From JAICTV01 sp035634055 (GTDB lineage: Bacteria; Planctomycetota; Phycisphaerae; Tepidisphaerales; Tepidisphaeraceae): a stretch of 19,680 bases of DNA. Position numbers and translations under genes: made by a program. The notes beneath the pieces were generated by a model that ran no database searches, was not told where the DNA came from, and saw nothing but the letters and a program-made list of their open reading frames with translations. Positions 7,559-16,556 of this stretch are shown one piece after another. Each line of letters starts with the position of its first letter. Position 1 is the first letter of the stretch. The stretch is taken from positions 1 to 19,680 of the forward strand of contig DASQDR010000266.1 in NCBI GenBank assembly GCA_035634055.1, written 5' to 3'.

Positions 7559-10500
7559 TTACGCGCCAACAACGGCGTTTCGGCGGCGGCGGCGGCGGCG
7601 GGCGGCTAAGCCGCAAGCGGCGGTGAGCAGCAGCCCGGCCGACGCCGGCTCGGGGACAGCGGTCACGTCGCTGATCCCGCCGCCTTGCGCGATCCCGCCG
7701 GACTGCGAGAACGGCGTGCCTTGGCGGCCGATGTTGGAATCGATGACGAAGTAGTCGTCACCATTGACGCGGCCGTCGTAGTTGAAGTCGCCGTTGCGCC
7801 AGTTGATGACCTTGTTGAGGGCGTTGATGTTCTGGTCGATCGAGAAGTAGTCGTCGCCGTTGATCTTGCCGTCGAGGTTTGCGTCGCCGCCGTAGGTATA
7901 CATAACCAGCAAATCGGTCGCGGCAACGGACTGCCCGGCGAAGGTGCGATTGGGGTTGGAGTTGAAGTCGAACACGTCGCCGGCGGCGGCGGTGCCGAAG
8001 GTGGTCAGGTGGGTGGCGGCCAGGGCGTCGGTCATGCTGGTGATGATCCCGACGCCGTTCTGCGCGCCGTTGTTGGCACCGGCCTTGATGAGGGCGACGG
8101 TGCCGGTGTAGACGCCGGCCGTCGCGGTGGCGGTGGCGCCGGCGCCCGTGACGATCAGCTTGTTGTCGACGAGGTCGAGCTTACCGGTGCCGGTGACGCT
8201 GAGGCTCGGGGTCTTGATGACCCGGCCGCCGTTGGCGGTGAGTTGCAGCGTGCCGGCGGTAACGCTCACGGCCGAGGAGTTCACGAGGTTGGCCTGGACC
8301 AGGAGGGTGCCGGCGCTGACGGTGGTGCTGCCGGTGTAGGTCAGGTTGCCGGAGACGCTGGTGGACCCGGTGCCGACCTTGGTCAGGCTCCCGGCGCCGC
8401 TGAGGGTGCCGGAGTAATCGTTGCCGCTGACGTTGTTGTTGCCGACGCTGAGGGCAACCGGGTTACCCCCGTTGTCCACCAGCGCGAGGTTCCCGCCGCC
8501 GTTCAACCCGCCGAGCACGAACGCGTGGCTGGGGACCGCGGCGTCGAAGACGAGGCCGGCGCCGGCGTTGTAGCGGCTGTTCTGCAGCGCCTGGCTGCTG
8601 GCGAGCTTCAGGGTGCCGGAGTTGATGTTGGTGTCGCCGGTGAAGGTGTTGGCGCCGGCGAGGGTCAAGGTGCCGGTGCCGTCCTTGGTGAGCGCCACGA
8701 TGCCGGCATTGACGCCGGTCCCGTTGTTGGCGATGACGCCGGAGAACGTGGAATTGGTGTTGAGGGCGCCGACGATGAAGGTCATGGTGCCCCCGCCGTT
8801 GAACGAGCCGAAGAGGCTGCCGTCGCCGGAGAGCTCGCCCATGTGGAAGGTGCCGATCAACTGAGAGTCGGGCGAGACCGACTTGCCGTTGCCCGTGCCG
8901 TGGACGAAGAACCTGGCGTGAGAGCCGTCGATGTTGACGGAGTTGGGGAAGCCGGGGCTGGCGCCGGTGTTGTCCCCGAACAGGAAGTTCGACCCGTTGC
9001 CGGTGCTGGTGGTGTAGTCGATCGTTCCGTTGAAGTCGCTGAGGCTGCCGCGGAAGACGACGCTGGTGCTGAGGCTGGGAATGGTCGGGTCGCTCTTGAG
9101 CGTACCCGATCCGCTGATGGCGCCGGTGAGGATCAGATTGCCGCCGGCGTTGTTGTTACCGCTCAGAGTGGTGGCGGTGCTGGCGGTGACGCTGATCGGG
9201 TTGGGGAGCTGCATGTTGGCGATGTTCTGCAGCGTCCCGCCCGCGAGCGTGAGCGTGCCGGTGCCGAGCGCGGTGGTCGCGTTGCCGGCGAGGTTGGCCG
9301 AGCCGACCTGAAGCAGCCCGGCGGAGAGCGTTGTGCCGCCTGAGTAGGTGCTGTCGCCGGTGAGTTGCAGCGTGCCGGCGTTCTGCTTGGTGATCTGCCC
9401 GGCACCACCGATCGCGTTGGCCATGGTGAGCTGCGTCGCGACGTTGTTGACGACGATGCTGCCATCGTTGGTGATCGCCCCCGTGCCGAGCCTCCCGCCG
9501 TCGTTCAACTGCACGGCGCCTGCGCTGATGGTGGTGCTGCCGGAGTAGGTGTTGGCGTTGGTGATGAAGAGCGTGCCGGCGCCGCTCTTGGTGAGGGTGC
9601 CGGTGCCGGCGATGAGCCCCGTGCCGCCGAAGGTGTAATTCCCCGCGGAGGTATCAACCGTGACCGAGCCGGGGGTGAGCGTGGCGGCGAGGTTGATGGT
9701 CTTGGTGGCGCCGACGCTGTTGAAGGTGACATTGTCGCCGTCGAAGTACTTCTGCGGGCTGGGGACACCGTCCTGCCAGTTGGTGCTGGTGTTGATGTCC
9801 CAATGGGTGGGGTTCGTGCCGTCCGTGCCGGTCCAGACCAGCGACAGCGCGCCCGCGACGACGTCAACCTGCACCTTGTTCGGGTCGCTGGTATTGAGCG
9901 TGTACGTCGCCGGGCGGTAGCTGCCCGCCAGGCCGACGACGGTTGGGGTCACGCCGTAGGTGACGGGCGAGCCGGCGGTGGCGAGGGTGATCGTGCCGTT
10001 GACGGGCGGCGCGGTGGGGTTCACCGTGATCGTCGACGCGCCGGCAAAGGTCAGGGCGTTGCTCACCTGGAGCAGGTCGCCGGTGCCGGCGGGCGTGGTG
10101 ACATCGAAGATGAAGTTCCCGTTGGCCGCGCTCACGCCGGAGGCGATGAGCGTGCCGATGGAATTGATCCCGCCAGCGCCCGGGCTGAGCGTGGCGACGT
10201 TCGCGCCGTTGTTGGCCTGGAGCGTCACGGTGCCGACGGTGCCGGTGCCGCGCAACTCGCCGGCGGCGGTGGCGGAGGTGTTGACGTTGACCGCGCCTCC
10301 TGTCGCCAGCGTCCCGTTCACCGCCAGCGCGCCCTGGTCGATCTCGGTGGAGCCGGAGTAGGTGTGGTCGCCGGTCAGGGTGACCGCGCCGGCGCCGGTC
10401 TTGCGAAGCTGGCCGCTGCCCGACGTCACGTTCCCGTAGGTCTTGGGCACCAGGGTGCTGCCGTTGTTCAGGACGAGGGTGCCGTTGTTGGTGACGGCGC

Positions 10501-13500
10501 CGGTGCCGAGCGTGCCGACGTCGTTCAACTGGACGGTCCCGGCGCTGATGGTTGTCCCGCCGGAGTAGGTGTTGGCATTGCCGATCGTCAGCTTTGCCGC
10601 GCCGTTCTTCACGAGGCTGGTCGTGCCGCTGATCAATCCGGTCCCGGCGAAGGTGTAGTCCTTCGTGACGTTGTTGAAGGTGACGGATCCGGGGGCGAGC
10701 GTGCCGACGAGCGTGACGGCGGTGTTGGTGGCGGTGTCGTCGAAGGTGACGTTGTCGTTGGCGAAGAAGACGTCGGCGGCGGAGGTTCCGGCGTTGAAGA
10801 AGTTCGCCGTCGCCTGCTTGTCCCAATTGAAGTCCGTTCCGGAGGCAACGTTCCCGACCCACTTCAGCGCTGCCGCCGCGCTGACGACGTCGACCTGAAG
10901 CTTGTTCGCGTCGCTGAAGTTGAGGGTGGCGGAGGCGGGCCGGCCCACGGTTTGGACGTTGATCGTGGGATTGGTGCCGTAGGTGATCGCGCTGCCGGCG
11001 GTGGCGAGCGTGTAGGTGCCGGTGGTGGCGGCGCCGTAAAGGGTGAGGGCTGAAGCAGCGTTGAAGCTGACGGCGCCGGCGACCTGGAGGAGGTCGTTGG
11101 TGCCGATCGTCGTGGTGAGATCAAAGTCCAGCGAGCCGCCGTTGACGTTCAGGCTCGACATCGCGAGCGTTGCGATCGATCCGGCGCCGATGGCGCCGGT
11201 GCCGGGGTTGACGTGGGCGACGTTGCTGCCGTTGTTCGCCGACACCGTCACGTTGCCGACCTTGGTGGCGCTGCGCAGCTCGCCGGCGCTGGTCGCGGTC
11301 GCGTTGACCGCGACGGCGCCCGCCGCGTTCAAGCCATTGGTGCTGGTGACGTTCAACACGCCGCCGTTGATCGTGGTCGCGCCGGTGTAGGTCAGGCCGG
11401 TGGCGCTGCTGAGGGTTTGGATTCCATTGCCGATTTTCGTCAGCCCGACGGTCCCGCCGTTATCGAGGATCGAGCCGGCAAAGGTGGCGGTGGCGTTGTT
11501 GCCGCCGACGGTGAGGATCGAGGCGGTCGAGGCGATGTTGTTGCGAACGGTCCCGGTCGAGCCGATCAGGCCGTTGATCGTCTCGCTCTTGCCGTTCATC
11601 TCCAGGATCTGGTTGGCGAGGTTGAAGTTGCCCTTGCCGGCGCCGTCGGGGAGCACGTCGGACGCGCCCAGGAACAGCGTGGTGTTCATGTTCGTGTTTC
11701 CGCCCCAGTTGTTGAGCGGGCTGCTCAGCGTGACGCTGCCGCCGGCGATGCCGTCGCCGATGTCCAGCGCGTAGTCGCCGGTGATCTGCCCGGCGAAGGT
11801 GCCGTTGCGGTTGCGGGCGCCGATGCGGGCGTCGCCGATGAGGGTGATCGTGCCGGTGGAGACGGTGTTGATGTCGAGGCGAAGCGCGCCTTCGCTGCCC
11901 GCCGCGGCGCCGATGCCGGCGATGAAGAAGTTGTTCGGGACGGTAAGGTTCGAGCTCAAGTAGGCCTGCCCGCCCTGAAGGATGGTGACGGGGCCGGTCC
12001 CGAACGCCGCGTTGTTGCCGGCCTGAACTCGGCCCTGGTTGATGAACGTCCCGCCGGTATAGGTGTTGGCGCCGTTAAGGGTGGACGTGGGGCTGGCGCC
12101 GGTCGCGTTGATAGAGAGCTTGACGGCTCCGGCGCCGTTGTCGGCGATGGTCGAGTTGATCGTGATCCCGCCGCTGAACTGCTGGAGGTTGATCTCGCCC
12201 GCAGCGTTGGTGGCGCCGCCCGCGGTGAGGACGCCGTTGCCAATGACGTTGCCGATCGTTACCGCGCCGCTCCCGGTCGCGTTCATCAGTCCGCCGTTGG
12301 CGCCCAGGCGGAGGACGCCCGTGCTGGTGTTGGCGCCAAGGGTCAGCCCGGTGATGGCGGTGGCAACGGGAGCGACCGCGGGCGTGGAGAGCACGAAGTG
12401 CGTCGCGTCGGTGATCGACGCCACCGTCGCGCCGGCGGGAATGGTCGGACCGGTAATCGTCATGCCCACCGTCAGCGCCGCGGTGCTGGCGACGGTGACG
12501 TTCGAGCTGCCGCTGGTGGTCGACGCGGCCGTCAGGCTCACGCCGGTCGTGCCGACGCTGACCGTCTTGGCGCCGGTGGAAGCGGCGGCAGAGCTGAGCG
12601 TGTAGAGGTCGGTCGTCGCGGCGTTGGTGGTGGTGAGCGCGACGGCGCCGCCGGCGGTCACCTGCGCGTTGGCGGTGGCGGAACTGGCGATGGCGCCCGC
12701 CGCCTGCGCGGTGTAGCCGGTGTAGGCGACCATTCGATTGGAGCCGTCGTTGGTGGCGTAGCTCACGCCGTTCAGCGTCGCCCAGCCGCCGAGGATGCCG
12801 TTGGTGTTGGCATTGGTCGCGAGGATGGCGTTGGTCGCCCCAACGGTGCCGGCCGGGATGAAGTTGACCATCCCGCCGGCGTTACGCGTGATGGCGCCGA
12901 GGTTGAGGAGCACGTTGCCACCGGCGGTCTGCGACGTGCTGATGGTCGCCGCCGCCCCACCACCGGTCGAGGTGCCCGCGCCCAGCACGACGTCACTGAA
13001 GGTCTGCGAGCTGTTGGCGGCGCTCTTGCTGGTGACGTTCAGCGTGACCGCGCTGCTGTTGGCCGCCGTCTTAACTGCGGTGGGCGGCCCGCCGAGCACC
13101 AGCCGGCTGGCGGAATTGATGATGTTGGTGGTCGTGCCGGCGAGCTGGGTGAAGTCTAGCTTGAGGGTTCCCTGATTGATGATGGTGTCGCCGGTGTACG
13201 TGTTGACGCCGCCCAGCGTCAGCGTGCCCGAGCCGGTCTTGGTGAGGCTGTTGGCGCCGCCGTTGTTCGCCGCGACGCCGTTGTAGGTGGTGGTGCCGCC
13301 GTTCACGTCGAGGGTGCCACCGGTTCCGGCCGAGCCGCTGCCGAGCGCGATGCCGCGGTTGGTCGACAGCTGCATGGTCCCGCTGGTCCGCAGCGCGCCG
13401 CCATTGAGCGCCAGACCGCCGGAACCCGACGCGCCGTTGCCGAGGGGGTTGGTGGCGGTGGTGCCGTCGGCGGCGACGGCCAGCGTGCCTCCGGAGACGG

Positions 13501-14059
13501 TGACCAGACCGGTGAACGTGTTGGTGGCGCCGCTGAGGGTCAGCAGTCCGCTGCCGGTCTTGGTCAGCCCGAAGCCGCCGGAGATGACGCCGCCCAGCGA
13601 GAGCGCCCCGTCCCTTGGGGAAACGTTCACGGTGGGCGTGACCCCCAGCACCAACGGGAGGCTGATCGTTTGGGCGTTGAGCGAAGTGTCGACGATGTCG
13701 CCGCCGAGGGTGAGCGAGTTGCCGCTAAGGGTGAAGCTGGCGGCAGTGGTGTTGAAGGTGATGCCGGCGAAGGCGGTGGCAGCGGCAAAGTTGTTGCCGG
13801 CAGTGGTCTGCACGACGCCGTCGAAGACGAGGGCGTCGCCCGCGACGGGCGCGGTGCCGCCCCAGTTGTTGACGGTGAGCCAGTTGTTGTCCGCCCCGCC
13901 CCCGTTCCAGGTGCGGGTGGCGGCGTCGCTGCGCGGGGACGTGAGGGCAAGGCTTGCCAGCCCCACCGACGCCGCCACCGCGAGCCGGCGGCCGGCTCGC
14001 TGGTTGCTGCGCTTGTCGCTTCGAACCTGACACGACGCCGATTTGCTCTTGCTCTTCAT
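7559..14059 (-). CDS. Giant secreted beta-strand-repeat (PATR) protein with dockerin loops and PEP-CTERM-like tail, cassette 2
   Basis: A 2166-residue paralogue of the product of 1822-6726. It starts with a basic leader (MKSKSKS), an apolar core and predicted cleavage near residue 46. Trp/NW module openings occur at about residue 50, at W1067 and at W1409. About ten autotransporter-associated repeats, pattern LTKTGSGTLTLSG followed by NTYTGGT, are spread along it. Residues about 927-1607 hold a tandem duplication of roughly 342 residues. Residues about 506-560 hold a GSSNVTVAST..PAGATVASI segment of a type common in repetitive fibre proteins. Near the C-terminus lie two dockerin calcium loops (GDANLDGKINGDDY and GDFNYDGRVNGDDY), then VPEP and seven arginines. 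ATG 14059 is chosen because GGAGG lies 6-7 bases upstream and the signal peptide follows; the frame is open further upstream but without a site. It lies 112 bp after a prepilin-like gene on the same strand. It is inferred to be exported and surface-held. Confidence 0.9.
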   Translation of the reverse strand: MKSKSKSASCQVRSDKRSNQRAGRRLAVAASVGLASLALTSPRSDAATRTWNGGGADNNWLTVNNWGGTAPVAGDALVFDGVVQTTAGNNFAAATAFAGITFNTTAASFTLSGNSLTLGGDIVDTSLNAQTISLPLVLGVTPTVNVSPRDGALSLGGVISGGFGLTKTGSGLLTLSGATNTFTGLVTVSGGTLAVAADGTTATNPLGNGASGSGGLALNGGALRTSGTMQLSTNRGIALGSGSAGTGGTLDVNGGTTTYNGVAANNGGANSLTKTGSGTLTLGGVNTYTGDTIINQGTLKLDFTQLAGTTTNIINSASRLVLGGPPTAVKTAANSSAVTLNVTSKSAANSSQTFSDVVLGAGTSTGGGAAATISTSQTAGGNVLLNLGAITRNAGGMVNFIPAGTVGATNAILATNANTNGILGGWATLNGVSYATNDGSNRMVAYTGYTAQAAGAIASSATANAQVTAGGAVALTTTNAATTDLYTLSSAAASTGAKTVSVGTTGVSLTAASTTSGSSNVTVASTAALTVGMTITGPTIPAGATVASITDATHFVLSTPAVAPVATAITGLTLGANTSTGVLRLGANGGLMNATGSGAVTIGNVIGNGVLTAGGATNAAGEINLQQFSGGITINSTIADNGAGAVKLSINATGASPTSTLNGANTYTGGTFINQGRVQAGNNAAFGTGPVTILQGGQAYLSSNLTVPNNFFIAGIGAAAGSEGALRLDINTVSTGTITLIGDARIGARNRNGTFAGQITGDYALDIGDGIAGGSVTLSSPLNNWGGNTNMNTTLFLGASDVLPDGAGKGNFNLANQILEMNGKSETINGLIGSTGTVRNNIASTASILTVGGNNATATFAGSILDNGGTVGLTKIGNGIQTLSSATGLTYTGATTINGGVLNVTSTNGLNAAGAVAVNATATSAGELRSATKVGNVTVSANNGSNVAHVNPGTGAIGAGSIATLAMSSLNVNGGSLDFDLTTTIGTNDLLQVAGAVSFNAASALTLYGAATTGTYTLATAGSAITYGTNPTINVQTVGRPASATLNFSDANKLQVDVVSAAAALKWVGNVASGTDFNWDKQATANFFNAGTSAADVFFANDNVTFDDTATNTAVTLVGTLAPGSVTFNNVTKDYTFAGTGLISGTTSLVKNGAAKLTIGNANTYSGGTTISAGTVQLNDVGTLGTGAVTNNGTLVLNNGSTLVPKTYGNVTSGSGQLRKTGAGAVTLTGDHTYSGSTEIDQGALAVNGTLATGGAVNVNTSATAAGELRGTGTVGTVTLQANNGANVATLSPGAGGINSIGTLIASGVSAANGNFIFDVTTPAGTGDLLQVSNALTFAGASTITVNPTAPPVNGTITLATAGSPVTYGVTPTVVGLAGSYRPATYTLNTSDPNKVQVDVVAGALSLVWTGTDGTNPTHWDINTSTNWQDGVPSPQKYFDGDNVTFNSVGATKTINLAATLTPGSVTVDTSAGNYTFGGTGLIAGTGTLTKSGAGTLFITNANTYSGSTTISAGAVQLNDGGRLGTGAITNDGSIVVNNVATQLTMANAIGGAGQITKQNAGTLQLTGDSTYSGGTTLSAGLLQVGSANLAGNATTALGTGTLTLAGGTLQNIANMQLPNPISVTASTATTLSGNNNAGGNLILTGAISGSGTLKSDPTIPSLSTSVVFRGSLSDFNGTIDYTTSTGNGSNFLFGDNTGASPGFPNSVNIDGSHARFFVHGTGNGKSVSPDSQLIGTFHMGELSGDGSLFGSFNGGGTMTFIVGALNTNSTFSGVIANNGTGVNAGIVALTKDGTGTLTLAGANTFTGDTNINSGTLKLASSQALQNSRYNAGAGLVFDAAVPSHAFVLGGLNGGGNLALVDNGGNPVALSVGNNNVSGNDYSGTLSGAGSLTKVGTGSTSVSGNLTYTGSTTVSAGTLLVQANLVNSSAVSVTAGTLQLTANGGRVIKTPSLSVTGTGKLDLVDNKLIVTGAGATATATAGVYTGTVALIKAGANNGAQNGVGIITSMTDALAATHLTTFGTAAAGDVFDFNSNPNRTFAGQSVAATDLLVMYTYGGDANLDGKINGDDYFSIDQNINALNKVINWRNGDFNYDGRVNGDDYFVIDSNIGRQGTPFSQSGGIAQGGGISDVTAVPEPASAGLLLTAACGLAARRRRRRRNAVVGA
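9240..11290 (-). repeat. Tandem duplication of a ~342-residue unit inside repeat protein 2
   Basis: Two diverged copies lie head to tail, about 10260-11290 and about 9240-10260. Landmarks repeat at a constant offset: the AGELR segment at plus-strand 11273 and 10250 (1023 bp), and the KW/VW module opening at 10859 and 9833 (1026 bp). Each copy reads AGELR, then LLQV, then an ATAGS..TYG segment, then KVQVDVV, then the Trp module, then two autotransporter-associated repeats. Only part of the residues agree, so the duplication is old. Confidence 0.75.
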
Positions 14060-14138
14060 CACTCGCCTCCGAATTTCGATCACTCTTCTCTTCGACCCCC
14101 GCCCCGTCCGACCGCCGCTCCGCAGTTTCCTGGAACCT

Positions 14139-14163
14139 GCCGGCCGCCACGCGGCGCGCCGGC
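14139..14163 (-). other. GC hairpin between prepilin-like gene 2 and repeat protein 2
   Basis: GCCGGCCGCC at 14139-14148 pairs with GGCGCGCCGGC at 14153-14163 with one bulged base and an ACGC loop. It starts 9 bases after the stop of the prepilin-like gene and lies before the ribosome-binding site of the giant gene. It could terminate or set the ratio between the two genes. The matching gap in cassette 1 also holds a hairpin. Confidence 0.45.
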
Positions 14164-14171
14164 GGGAAAAC

Positions 14172-15014
14172 TCATTTGAAGACGTAATCCGCCGCGCCCG
14201 CCTGGTTGCTCGGGTCACCGAGCAAGTGGATCTTCAGGTGGGCGTAAGACCGCGGCACGTACTCCGCGTGCCCGTCGCAAAAGCCGACAACTCCCTTGCC
14301 GTTGGAGTTGGGGATCCACCCGCCGCGCGGCTCGTCCGGCAACCTGCGGTAGACCGCGTCGTGCCGGTCCGACAGCAGGTTCACGGCGCCAGGCGCGGCG
14401 TTGCCAGTGGGGCCCCACATGGCGCAGTTGCCGTCGTCCAGCGTGCGCTCGTCCTCCTCGGCCAGCAGGATCTTCTCCGACGTGTTCTTGACCTGGGTGA
14501 TCTTGCGCTTCACCGACACGAGCGGGACGTTGGTTCCCGTCGGAAGGGCCAGGTGCCAGTTCAACGCGTAGCTGAACGGGTACTTCGTGCCGTGCGCGGT
14601 GGGGAAACCGGAGGCGCGGACATCCCAGTTGTCCGACGGGCAACGCAGCACGTTCAGGTTCGACAACGACAGCTTCAGGTAAGGCCCGATGCCGCCGGTC
14701 GCGATGGTCAGCTTCGGCGGTAGCGCCGCGGCGCGGCCCTGCTGGTAGTGAATCCAGTCGAAGGGGCTCTGGATGTTGAACGGCGAAGCGGCGGGGAAGT
14801 ATCCGCGATTCCCATGGGTGTACATGATGATCCCCATGGTGACTTGCCGGATATTGCTGAGGCACTGCGCCCGGCTGGCCGCCTCGCGGGCCTTCTGGAG
14901 GACCGGCAGCAGCACGCCCATCAGCATGGCGATAATGCCGATTACGACTAACAACTCGACCAGCGTGAAACCTCTCGATTGGCTGGCTGGACGATCACAT
15001 CGCTTTTCGCACAT
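14172..15014 (-). CDS. Prepilin-like (type II secretion/pseudopilin) protein, cassette 2
   Basis: A 280-residue protein with a basic leader and a canonical prepilin site SRG/FTLVELLVVIGII at about residues 13-26. Cleavage is expected between Gly15 and Phe16, with Glu20 at +5. One hydrophobic helix follows, then AREAASRAQCLSNIRQV, typical of planctomycete prepilin-like proteins. Near the C-terminus GVVGFCDGHAEYVPR matches the DGH end of the H-X9-DG family. ATG 15014 is preferred because GGAG lies 6 bases upstream; an in-frame ATG at 15026 would add four residues but lacks a good site. Only the N-terminal third resembles the prepilin-like protein at 865-1644. It sits 112 bp before the second giant repeat protein and downstream of the regulator, all on one strand. 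Processing by a prepilin peptidase encoded elsewhere is expected from family knowledge. Confidence 0.9.
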   Translation of the reverse strand: MCEKRCDRPASQSRGFTLVELLVVIGIIAMLMGVLLPVLQKAREAASRAQCLSNIRQVTMGIIMYTHGNRGYFPAASPFNIQSPFDWIHYQQGRAAALPPKLTIATGGIGPYLKLSLSNLNVLRCPSDNWDVRASGFPTAHGTKYPFSYALNWHLALPTGTNVPLVSVKRKITQVKNTSEKILLAEEDERTLDDGNCAMWGPTGNAAPGAVNLLSDRHDAVYRRLPDEPRGGWIPNSNGKGVVGFCDGHAEYVPRSYAHLKIHLLGDPSNQAGAADYVFK

Positions 15015-15140
15015 GCCCGACTCCATTCCGATTTCAGCGGTGGTTGGCGTCCCATCCCGGTGAAGGGGACCGCAATGATGGTGGGAATTGTGAAGTCTTA
15101 AATGACGGCTGTCGTACCCACTTTGCGTTCGTTAAAGATC

Positions 15141-15180
15141 AAAAAACGACATGCGGTGCCGGAGCCGGCGCAGGCGCCGG
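15141..15180 (-). terminator. Weak terminator candidate after the regulator gene
   Basis: On the minus strand, CCGGCG at 15175-15180 pairs with CGCCGG at 15165-15170 around a 4-base loop. T6 (15141-15146) lies 18 bases further on, too far for a classical intrinsic terminator. It occupies the 238-bp gap between the regulator stop and the prepilin-like start, which otherwise shows nothing clear apart from a short AT-rich patch near 15130-15150. Confidence 0.3.
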
Positions 15181-15252
15181 AGCAGCAGGTTTTCGGGAGA
15201 ATTGGGCGGGCTCGCGTGAGGGGAGGCGGGGACGGATATGGCGCACGGGCAC

Positions 15253-16518
15253 TCAACCGCCCGCCGAACGCATCCCGCGCAGGGCGTCGCGCCGGAAGGC
15301 GGCGGGCGTGCTGTCGGTCTGTATCCGGAACGCGCGGTGGAAGTTGGCCAGCGTCGAAAAACCGCACCGGTCCGCGATCGTCGGCAGCGTCAGGTCCGGC
15401 TCCAGCAGCAGCCGCCGTGCCGTCTCGACGCGGACCCGCGCGATCTCTTCGTGCGGGGTCCGCCCGAGATGCGTGACGAACTGCCGTTCCAGCCAGCGCC
15501 GCCCCACCGGGACCACGCGCAGAACGTCCTCCACCGAGCACGGGTCGCAGGCGTGCTCGCGGATGAAGCGGATGGCATCGGCCAGGTTGGGGTCGCCCAC
15601 CGCCAGCACGTTGGTGCTCTGCCGCTGAACCACGCGCACCGGCGGCAGCCGCGTCAGCCGCTCCTCCTCGGTCAGCTTTTCACCAGCGAACAGCCGGTCC
15701 AGCAGCTTGGCGCACCCGTAGCCCATGCGCGCGAAATCGGCATCCACGCTGGACAGCGGTGGCCAGGCGCCCTCGCAGAGCAGGTCGTCGTTGTTGACCC
15801 CGATGATCGCGACGTGATCGGGCACACCGATGCCGCCCGCGAGACAGGCGTCGGCGAGGTCGTGCGCGACGGAGTCGTCCGACGCCAGCACGCCGAGCGG
15901 GCGAGGCATCGACTTGAGCCACTCGATCAACGCCGCACGGTGTGGGTGGGTGGTCCACTGTTCGGTGGACGGCCAATCGACCGGGCACTCGGAGCAGTCG
16001 AAGCCCCGCGCGTTCAGCGCGGCGCGAAATCCCTTGAGCCGATTGAGAGCGACGGGCGAGGGCCCGATCGGGCGGTGGCGGAGGGTGATCTTGCCCGAAG
16101 CGTCGGCGTAGCGGTCGTGCGTGGCAGAGGCGCGCTGGAGCCCGTAGAACGCGAAGTGGCGTAGGCGGCAGTCGACCAGGTGCTCCGCTGCCATCGCCCC
16201 CGCCGCCTCGTCGTCCAGCGAGACGACCGGCATCTGCTTCGGACTAGTGCCCCCGGAGCACGAGACCAGGTACGTGCCGGGCTTGGCGAACTCGACGATC
16301 CAGGGGACGCCGCCCACAACCACGCCGTCGCAATTGGGAAAGTCTGAATAGCCGGGGGGAACAGGCCGGATTGACTTGTGCAGGATCCACTTGCGCTGGA
16401 GGTTCGCGTACCGCGTCACACCCCTCAAAATGCTTCGCCCGTAGGTGCTCGCACCATCGACCACCACGCCCACGACTTTCTGGTGGCGCGGCGAGGCGTT
16501 TATCGGGGCTCGTCGCAT
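15253..16518 (-). CDS. XylR-type one-component regulator (LacI-like sensor fused to AraC HTH)
   Basis: A 421-residue cytoplasmic transcription regulator. Residues about 14-300 form a periplasmic-binding-like sensor of the LacI type: KVVGVVVDGASTYGRSILRG at the start, CDGVVVGG, VVSLDDEAAGAMAAEHL, then PLGVLASDDSVAHDLADAC and VAIIGVNNDD. Residues 315-411 are an AraC-type double helix-turn-helix, with ARRLLLEPDLTLPTIADRCGF and a second helix in NFHRAFR. This order is that of XylR, which binds a sugar and activates transcription. The ligand cannot be read from the sequence. It is divergent from the dehydrogenase at 16638 and upstream of cassette 2 on the same strand. A TTGGCG/TAGAAT promoter ends only about 10 bases before the ATG, so the transcript may be nearly leaderless, and the -10 box lies inside an inverted repeat that suggests self-control. 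Confidence 0.92.
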   Translation of the reverse strand: MRRAPINASPRHQKVVGVVVDGASTYGRSILRGVTRYANLQRKWILHKSIRPVPPGYSDFPNCDGVVVGGVPWIVEFAKPGTYLVSCSGGTSPKQMPVVSLDDEAAGAMAAEHLVDCRLRHFAFYGLQRASATHDRYADASGKITLRHRPIGPSPVALNRLKGFRAALNARGFDCSECPVDWPSTEQWTTHPHRAALIEWLKSMPRPLGVLASDDSVAHDLADACLAGGIGVPDHVAIIGVNNDDLLCEGAWPPLSSVDADFARMGYGCAKLLDRLFAGEKLTEEERLTRLPPVRVVQRQSTNVLAVGDPNLADAIRFIREHACDPCSVEDVLRVVPVGRRWLERQFVTHLGRTPHEEIARVRVETARRLLLEPDLTLPTIADRCGFSTLANFHRAFRIQTDSTPAAFRRDALRGMRSAGG

Positions 16519-16527
16519 TTTGATCCA

Positions 16528-16556
16528 ATTCTAACGCATAGAACAATACCCGCCAA
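16528..16556 (-). promoter_or_regulatory. Promoter of the regulator gene
   Basis: On the minus strand TTGGCG (16551-16556) and TAGAAT (16528-16533) are exactly 17 bases apart. The predicted start is near 16521, leaving about three bases before the ATG at 16518. This would be an almost leaderless message unless transcription starts elsewhere. Confidence 0.55.
16529..16543. promoter_or_regulatory. Inverted repeat TTCTA-N5-TAGAA, possible operator
   Basis: TTCTA at 16529-16533 and TAGAA at 16539-16543 flank five bases. The repeat overlaps the -10 box of the regulator and lies in the 119-bp gap shared with the divergent dehydrogenase. A regulator bound here would block its own promoter. The half-sites are short, so chance is possible. 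Confidence 0.4.

Noticed and set aside
7685..13159. Three long plus-strand frames (7685-9343, 9365-11053, 11213-13159) opposite the second giant gene
   Set aside because: They have the same compositional cause: low-complexity products with no family features, opposite a gene with clear repeats, dockerin loops and sorting tail.
14060..14218. Upstream extension of repeat protein 2 to 14218
   Set aside because: The added 53 residues are arginine-rich, precede the signal peptide, overlap the end of the prepilin-like gene and lack a ribosome-binding site; GGAGG before 14059 fits better.
15158..15183. GCCGGAGC repeated twice as an operator
   Set aside because: The copies lie within a short GC-rich hairpin and are easily produced by chance in this composition.
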